Positions 56,791-64,000 of a stretch of DNA of 64,000 nucleotides are shown here, one piece after another; the first letter of the stretch is position 1; each line of letters opens with the position of its first letter. The notes under the pieces were generated by a model. It was not told the origin of the DNA and did no database searches. It saw nothing but the letters and a program-made list of their open reading frames with translations. The translations under genes were made by a program, and so were the position numbers. The stretch is from Apostichopus japonicus (Eukaryota; Echinodermata; Holothuroidea; Aspidochirotida; Stichopodidae). Where the stretch lies: the NCBI RefSeq assembly GCF_037975245.1, contig NC_092575.1:18499841-18563840 (forward strand). Direction: 5' to 3'.

Positions 56791-57332
56791 TAATGCCATA
56801 CTGGTCATTCACTTGACCCAGCAAACATATTCTGACAGCCTCTGATGTGATTCTAGCATACACAGTGATGATGGTATCAACACTATGTGATTCAAGTTTA
56901 AACTCTGAATGAGCTGTTGGGACTGCAAAAGCAGAAACTTTAAGGGATTGACTCAACACTAAGAATCATGTCAAGAATATACACTATGATGAATGATGGT
57001 ATAAGACAAGAACGTAATCTGCCATCTAATGATAGAAATGTTGCACAATTCATGACAGTTTCGTTCCAACCTTAAGAGAAGAATTGTATTTAAATTTTGT
57101 GTAAAGTATGCAAGAACTACATGATTTTGATACACGTGCTCATGATTAACTTTGAAAATGTAAATATACATATATTCTGATTTTACTTCAGTATTTAAAA
57201 TAAAATGACACTTTTAACAGCTGAGGTTCATCAATTAAAGTGACTGGACAATGAAGTATGTACAGACCATAAGGTCAGTTCCTCAGATGAAACTCTACCT
57301 TCAATGATCCTCTCAGTAATGAATGTATGGAA

Positions 57333-57677
57333 AGGGTGTGAAGACTCGCGCAAAAAGAAACGTCTAATGCCGGTAATTTGACCTAGTTTCGAATGAGGTG
57401 TAACAGAAGTGTTAGACACCACCATCGATCCCAGAAAATACACACAGCTTGCTACTGTCTGTAATTAGACACTAGTGTACAGTCAGTACATACAGCTGCA
57501 GTCAATACCCACAGCACAGTATACAAACAATACAGCGATGGATATCCAGCTAAAGATAACAAGGTATCACATTTCATTACTGTCTGCATTTTGTAGCGAC
57601 ACGAACAAAACAGTGCAAGCAACAGAAAGTTAACTTTTTCAGATTGCCGCACATGGTTTGGCGAGTCTTCAATGCCT
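57333..57677 (+). mobile_element. TTAA-associated MITE, copy C
   Basis: Matches copies A and B throughout. The left end is AGGGTGTGAAGACTCGCGC and the right end is GGCGAGTCTTCAATGCCT. The outside bases (GGAA on the left, TTCA on the right) no longer read TTAA. It lies just beyond the probable polyadenylation site of the unidentified minus-strand gene. Confidence 0.75.
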
Positions 57678-57790
57678 TTCATACATGGAGGCACTCCATA
57701 ATACACTAGCAAATAGCTCCATGGTTAATACGAAAGAATGAAGATTAAGGAGCTCAGATCCACTAAATAATAACAATCAAAATGGATATC

Positions 57791-60448
57791 ATCAGTTCAT
57801 AACAATTTATTTAGTAAACATAAAAAATCTGCATTACAATGTTTATCCATATATTAAAAAAGACAGACCACAACTAACTGCAGGAAAGAAAATCATGTTC
57901 TATACCACTGTGAATAGTGAAAGCGAGGACAAAAATAGGGTTATTCTACCTCCCTCTTGAAGGAAGAATCATGAAAAAAACAAACAAGAACTGAAAACCT
58001 ATTAGACAATGCCATAAAGAGGGGAGCTAGTATGATTGAAGAGGTAAGGCTGGGTGGTGGTGATCATGCATTAATTATTCTAACAAGCATACTTATTTTC
58101 AAAAGGGTTCAAGGAAAAGAAAAGATTGATTGATTATATCAACAATTAGTAGTAGTAGTAGTCAAACTTCAGTTTACATTGTAAAACTTTCTTGTCGTCG
58201 GTAATACATTGCTCACGTCTGCATGTTAATCATTGTTTCAATCGACTTCATGTGAATCGATTCGATTCTTGATACCTTAGGATAAATTTAACGACAATAT
58301 TATGGCAAAAGCTTACCATGCTGTGTGCCACTTGGAGGATCTCAAATTAACAATATCGGAGTATAACATGAAATTAATATCACAGACATTATCTGAATCC
58401 TAGGTGTCTTTAAAACATTTCAGAGAAGATATCAACTTTTGATGTTTTGATGGGTCATGATTATGACCAATGGGAAGATACTGATCTCTACATTCTTTGT
58501 TAGTCAATGTTTATCTGATACAATTCATAGAAGATAACAACATGTTGGCATCAAACCATTTGTCAGACCTTTATGACATTGCATTTTTCAAGTTAGATAC
58601 AGTATGTTACTATAGGGCTAAAAAACACACACAAACACAGCATTCTTAGAGGGATTTTTTTTCAGTGACATATCTTACAATTTTAACTGCTTTAAATTTG
58701 ACAAATCTATGAACCTGCTTGTCTTCCTCCATAGCATGTATAACAAAAAGTGATGAAAGAATTTTGATATATTATGTAATTATCAAACACACTGTGAAGC
58801 AGACAGCGACATGAAAACTCTCAGCTGGTTTGCAAGAGTTTGCTTCCAGCAAAATTCTCTTCCCTGAATGAACTACGCACCTTGAATAACGACTTTTGTC
58901 CACATGGTAAATGTTTAATAGAAACATGGGGGAGGGGGGGGGGATAGCCAGAAAGCTACTCCCACAAACTCTACATAAAGACACACTGTCTGGTGGAATG
59001 GTAGAACTGTATCACAATCCGAAATGTGTAAGCAATATTTGGTCACTGAGTTAATCACTCTCTTCCCTATCTGTTACATTACTTTGTTCGTGCTCGTCTT
59101 TTTATGTTGTCATACAGTCAAGAAAAACAAAACAATGACAAGGCTTAATATCACCAGCAGCACATCAGGGATTTGATACAGCCCTACAATTCAACCATTC
59201 AGCTACTCTGGAGTTAAACGTATTCACCCTACTTACAGTTCTTTAAAAAGTCACCCTGGTCTTTGCAACAATCGAGAAGAAACCACAAGTTGAAAAGTGT
59301 ACGGTATGCATCTCACTATTACCTGACCTGTGCACACCACTTTGAAGTTTTGCTCTTGGCAGCAGAACTTACAATTAGACTGTGTGTGACTTCCATGTTT
59401 ACTTTCTTTACGGATAAGCACCCATTTTGGAAGCAATGTTATCTATTTGTAGTATCTATTTGGCAGCATTACACTACCACCCAGCACCGAACCTTCCAGT
59501 GCTTCCACCCACTTTTTACAGCAGGTAGAAAACATTTCATGTATTTAGTTTGGACATGTTTTTCTGCTGTGTCGCAGAATTCTTACTATCTATGACACAT
59601 GCACAGTCCACTTAATGTGAATTAAAACTTCTGTGGGGGAAACTGTTACTGTAGCAAACAAATTTTTTTTTCAAGACTCAAAAGATACAACCGAAACCCT
59701 GAAGCCCCAAATGGATTTTATTACAGACTTATTTATCCAAAATTAATTATTAAAAGTTTCATTTTCGTCTCATGGCATACTGTACAAAACAACAGTTCTA
59801 TTTGCAAAGCACACTTTCTGATATTAAATGTGTGCAGAAAGTATGCAGAGTTTTCCTGTTTTCCCCTTACAGTGTATACGAAGCATTATTGAATCCCTTG
59901 ATATTGTATCTAGAGCTGACCTCAACCATGGAAGTCCTCATAAAATGACAAACATTTCATGCCGAGCCAGATCGTTTTGGTAAGATTCCATTTTTCAGAG
60001 CCCTACCAAAAGTCTCAAAAGTAAGGCATAGGTCTTGAATTTTTTTTAATAATATTGAGAGACTTTTCACAGCACAAACTTTCTTCTTCAAGGTTGAAAG
60101 CAAATTACAGATATTAAATACTATGAAGATAGGATCTGTCAACAGTCTTGATATGGTGGCAGCAGATAACCTTACATGTATGTTAGTTTTGTACAATGAC
60201 AACAGCTACTGATACGTCCTCGTGAGGAAAAGTTGTCTATCTCTTGGGAAGGTTAAATACCACTTATTCAGGATGCAATAATAAGTCTAGTTTTTTTTAA
60301 ATACACTCAAGAATAAATTTTTATACTAGTGATAGTAGTAGCTAGGAACTTTTTTAAGTCTAGACAACATGGAGTACAGTCGGTTTATGCATCACGGAGA
60401 AGATGAAAAGAGCAATACTGTTGACACTTTGAAAACAGTCTCAGCACA
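57791..60448 (-). other. Probable long 3' UTR of the unidentified minus-strand gene
   Basis: Downstream (minus strand) of the stop codon at 60449-60451 there is no supported exon. A minus-strand AATAAA lies at about 57805-57811 ('ctaaataaattg' when reversed). This would give a 3' UTR of about 2.6 kb. Other, earlier signals are possible. Confidence 0.4.
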
Positions 60449-63400
60449 CTAGGGGACTGGCTGCTCTGCAGGGTTTGCCACACTGGTATCTGACTGTTTC
60501 ATTACATCTGGTAGCTCGGGAGGGTTCGAGTAAGGAACAACGTTCAGTTCTTCAAAATCGTCTGTGTCTGTGCAGAGATAAAGAGAGACAAAAACATACA
60601 TAATTTACTGAGAAGTGGCACATTACATCAAACTATGCCAGGGTACTACTCAATAGGTGGTCGCATAAATTAGGTCGGCCACAAGATTTCACCAGAAGTC
60701 AGAAACGTTAACTACTGTACTTCACCAACAGAGATAGGTCAAGATATTTTCTAAACATAGCTTTCATGCTTTTCATCGATGCAGAGTGGTGGGTTGTACA
60801 GTAGCTCTAGCTTATATGGAAGATCCTGGGTCAGGGGACTAAAATTTTGTGGACCGCTGTTTTACCTGATGTAAATATTTTGCCAGTTTAGTCTACAGTA
60901 TCTTCATTAAACTCATTCATGTTTGTTAAATTACAAAGTCCAGGCCCTCTTCTACTCAAGAGTTGTTTCCTTACTTATCTCAGTAATTAATGTTTCCTAT
61001 TTTCATTGCAATTTCCATTGCCTTACAGTTTCCTTGACAGAACCAATTGGCTAATTTGTCTGTTAAATGTGAAACATGAATCGCATATTTTTGTTGAAAG
61101 TATCGCAAAATACTATGAAAGTCCAAGCTTCATGAAAAAAGGAAAACATGCTTTGTGAGATATGACCATCCTCTTGGAAATAAGTGTGATCTGCACATTG
61201 TCAAAATATCTCTTCTCATCTCATCTATAGTATGGTGATGTTACTCTTTCTACTCATAAAGGTACTGTACAGCAAACTTTCAAATTTATATCTTTTCGCA
61301 GAAACAGGAATATACAGTATGTATGGTTGTGGCTTTTTGTTGCTGATTCAGAAAATCTCCAGCAAGTTAAAAAATAATTTAATACATACAAATATACTGG
61401 CACACAAATCTCCACATACATACAGTACAAGTTCTTGTGAATTTGAACATGTGAGACGTAACAGCAGCTGTTTCAACAGCGCGCACACACATACACCATT
61501 TATTTACACAACAAACTTACACCACTGAGCTGACACCATCAAATCAAGTGGTCATGTGGATTGGTTTTTGTTTTCATCATTGTACAGATCTGTCAAACAA
61601 AGCATTTATGCAGAAACCTTCCACGTTTTGGGTGAAAATACTTTTGCCATTTAACTGACACTGTTCCCTTCTCATACAGGAATCACTTATCAGCAAGCAA
61701 TTACAATATATGTTATGTATGACCTCTACACTATTAATAACAGTATCAAAATCATTGTAGAAACCATCATTAATTGGATCATGACCTACAGTACAGTATG
61801 AACAACCTTCTTAAGTTTGAAGACTCTACTGTACCATGGTCTGTGGATCTCTTTGTTTTATGAAGGAGAGTCAACATAGGACTAGTTCCTGTAATGGGAC
61901 TACTTACTGATTTCAAAAATATGGTAACATGGCTATGGCTGCAATGTTTTGACATTTTAAACACAATCTTTTGCAGACTTTTCAAAGTTGGTCAATTATT
62001 TTATAATATTCCTCACATATCTGAAAGTCACTTGTCTGCAAAAAGTTATTGCAGTGGTTCATGTTTTATAATATTTTTTTATCTCCCTGGGGGGGGGGGG
62101 GGAAATTTACTGTTTAAATTTTGTGCAGCATTCTTAAAGGCCCTGCATTTGGTCTATAATTGTACTACGTACTGTACATGTACAGTATGTGTTTTTTGGT
62201 TTTATAAACAAATCATTTCATTTGTATGCCAACTTTGTGATGCCATAGTACTTGCTGTTGTATCGTTAGAATTAGCAATCTAATGAAAGGAAATCAACAG
62301 TAATGCTATTAACCAAGACTACTATTGAGTTAAATCTAGTACAAATTGAAAGCAGGAAACACTGTTCACTTTATGTGACCAATAACTTCCTATATTGGAA
62401 TTCTTAGAAATAAGTATTGTTAGGAAAATTGCTGGATTATTTGCACTGACAAATCATAGTCAGAGGGACTTGTAATGTCATGTATCACCTTCTATGTAGA
62501 ATATGTTGCCCCACTGAACATGAAATACTAACAAATGTAATGTACTGTCACAACTTATAGCATATCCTTAACATGACAATTCACCTGAAGGTGAAATATA
62601 GGTCTATCTATCTGAAGACCTTTAGAGCAGCTTTTGGAGTTTGGCCAAAAAATTTTTTAAAAAGAAAAACATATCAGTAGTTTGTAAGATAAGATTGCAA
62701 TTGACCAAACTAGGTTATCTTCCAAGAATTGTTTGCACCAAATAAAATGTGACTGTGTAACTGAAGTGTTGCTGGACACTTTTCATAGTCGAATAAATAC
62801 ATCTAAATAGGAGAAAATGAGAAAAAATTTTGTACTTTTGCTCCACTACTTGAAATAAACTTGACGTAACAAGTTACTAACAAGTTACTAAGTAAAATCA
62901 AAATCCAATTAAACTGTTAGCAAACTGCTTTTCCACTAGACAGCCTGTATAAACGAATGTGTAAAATTAGGTTGCATGCTATGCAGGTCTTCAGCAGGGC
63001 TTTAGGCAGCCGGGCATCACGCCGTCCTTTTGCACGTCCGGTTTTGCAAAATGACAGCCTATTTTTCCATGCACGACTTGTTTTGGTTTTACTTTTTTTG
63101 TTTCTGACTTTCCCTAATTTAACCAATCAAACCTCTTATTGACTAACTAAACAGCTTGTATTTTAAGTTTTTTTAAAAGTTTCTAAGGGGGCGTTGCCGC
63201 CTTGACTCCCCACAAGGGCCTCCAAGACAGGCCCCTTGACCCCGCCATGAGGGGCAAAGCTTCCCGATCTCAATGATGCCTTCGGCATTATGTTGCCCCA
63301 AAAAGGTAGGACACGCACTTTACAATTTTGGACACCTACTGTACATCTACCATATGACTCAATCCCTGGTTTTCAGTCACGTGCTGCACATGGTAAGACT

Positions 63401-64000
63401 GTAAACAACTTTTAGATTATCCGGTGAACTGATCCATACAGCAAGGCTGCATATTTATATTTACTACTTATATATAACCTAACATAACTAAAGGCTCCCC
63501 TCCCCCCCCCCCCCCCTCAGTGAAGTTTTTAGTGATCTATGAAAAAATTACATAACTTGCAAAGGGTGCAAGTCTACGGCCTTTCAAGCCTACAGCGCAA
63601 TATCATATTGAACAAAGTACTTGTGCAAATGCGGTATGCGTGATTGAAGAATGTTTCAAAGCATTTGTTGGGGTGTATTCGCACAAAATTGCAAAAAAAG
63701 TAAGCAATGGGAGATGGATTAAAGTATATTTTGCGAACCAAACAATCTTACAAGAAAGTAATGGCACCTATACTGCAAAGCAATAATAGACTTACTAAGG
63801 CTATACGATACAGCGTGCCATGTGAAAGTAGTGTAAAATAGTTGATCAAAACTTTCTTGGATGGGAAAAGCAACAAACTTTCACCAAGTTTACACTTGAA
63901 CAAATTGAGATAGAAGGGAATAGCACCAAATTATTTCATTATGGCACTTTACACATGAAGTTTTTCCTCACCTTCACTGACTTGAATAAAAGTGTAACTG
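60449..64000 (-). CDS. Unidentified protein, last two coding exons
   Basis: The last exon (60567-60449) opens after a CTCTGCACAG acceptor and encodes TDDFEELNVVPYSNPPELPD followed by an acidic/polar tail ending NPAEQPVP and TAG. The previous exon is partly in the window (64000-63972), encodes SYTFIQVSE and ends at the donor GTGAGG in the matching phase, so the joint reads VSE-D-TDDFEEL. The acidic tail without hydrophobic residues looks like a cytosolic C-terminus, for example of a membrane protein, but I do not recognise the family. The 3.4 kb intron contains one GGAATAATTTA-family copy. Confidence 0.55.
62097..62245 (+). mobile_element. GGAATAATTTA-family MITE, copy 3 (left part)
   Basis: The block 'tttactgtttaaattttgtg' and the following 'cagcattcttaaaggcc' match 28970-28999 and the start of 13499. 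The left terminus abuts a run of more than ten G. The right part has diverged beyond confident matching. It lies in the intron of the unidentified minus-strand gene. Confidence 0.4.
62985..63305. other. GC-rich island in AT-rich intron
   Basis: A stretch with 'gggcatcacgccgtcctttt', 'gggggcgttgccgccttgac' and 'gaccccgccatgaggggcaa' stands out in composition from its surroundings. Frames of 61-69 codons on both strands match nothing. It could be part of an unrecognised repeat or a foreign fragment. Confidence 0.35.

Larger units (their letters stand above)
54755..57790. other. Downstream of SGF29: 3' UTR and intergenic
   Basis: No coding exon is supported. It contains a CTGCAGCCACTG minisatellite (54969-55119), AATAAA at 55282-55287, a degenerate GTTGAACTCTTGCAG repeat (56558-56790) and a TTAA-family MITE (57333-57677). 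The rest is unremarkable AT-rich sequence. Confidence 0.5.

Overview
The window is nuclear DNA of an invertebrate animal: AT-rich, with short exons, GT-AG introns, tRNA-derived SINEs, LINE 3' ends, MITEs and a DIRS-type tyrosine-recombinase retrotransposon. The conserved proteins are metazoan, and the repeat mix would suit a marine deuterostome such as an echinoderm or hemichordate. That placement is an inference and could not be checked here. There is no operon structure, CRISPR array or prophage. All gene models were built by eye from reading frame, splice sites and remembered family sequences, so exon ends may be off by a base.

Layout. (1) 847-15354, + strand: eleven exons of a VPS9-domain (Rab5-family GEF) protein resembling the N-terminal half of ANKRD27/Varp, with its 5' end outside the window. 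Its introns are heavily invaded: a SINE and a LINE 3' end, a decayed copy of exon 4, a complete but mutated 5.15 kb DIRS element with a small related foldback beside it, and a 32-copy 36-bp minisatellite that ends about 40 bp before an acceptor. (2) 20633-25963, - strand: NSRP1, a nuclear-speckle splicing regulator. (3) 27220-32947, + strand: GPN3, a GPN-loop GTPase, head-to-head with NSRP1. (4) 36001-39299, + strand: ribosomal stalk protein P2 (RPLP2), whose ATG is apparently split by an intron and whose last acceptor is triplicated. (5) 43282-48077, - strand: a TLCD3/FAM57-like TLC-domain membrane protein. (6) 49938-54754, + strand: SGF29, the H3K4me-reading SAGA subunit, head-to-head with the TLCD3 gene. 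(7) 60449-64000, - strand: the last two exons of an unidentified gene.

The gene order alternates between convergent and divergent pairs. Apart from general housekeeping roles (splicing, RNA polymerase assembly, translation, chromatin, trafficking, lipids) the genes share no pathway. Between them lie long 3' UTRs and small non-autonomous elements: a hAT-type MITE with a perfect 8-bp target duplication, a three-copy TTAA-associated MITE family, a three-copy GGAATAATTTA family and a foldback at 35.3 kb. The most unusual signals are the triplicated P2 acceptor with the split start codon, the repeated covarying hairpins in the DIRS leader, the exon-4 relic, and the 36-bp array open in four of six frames.
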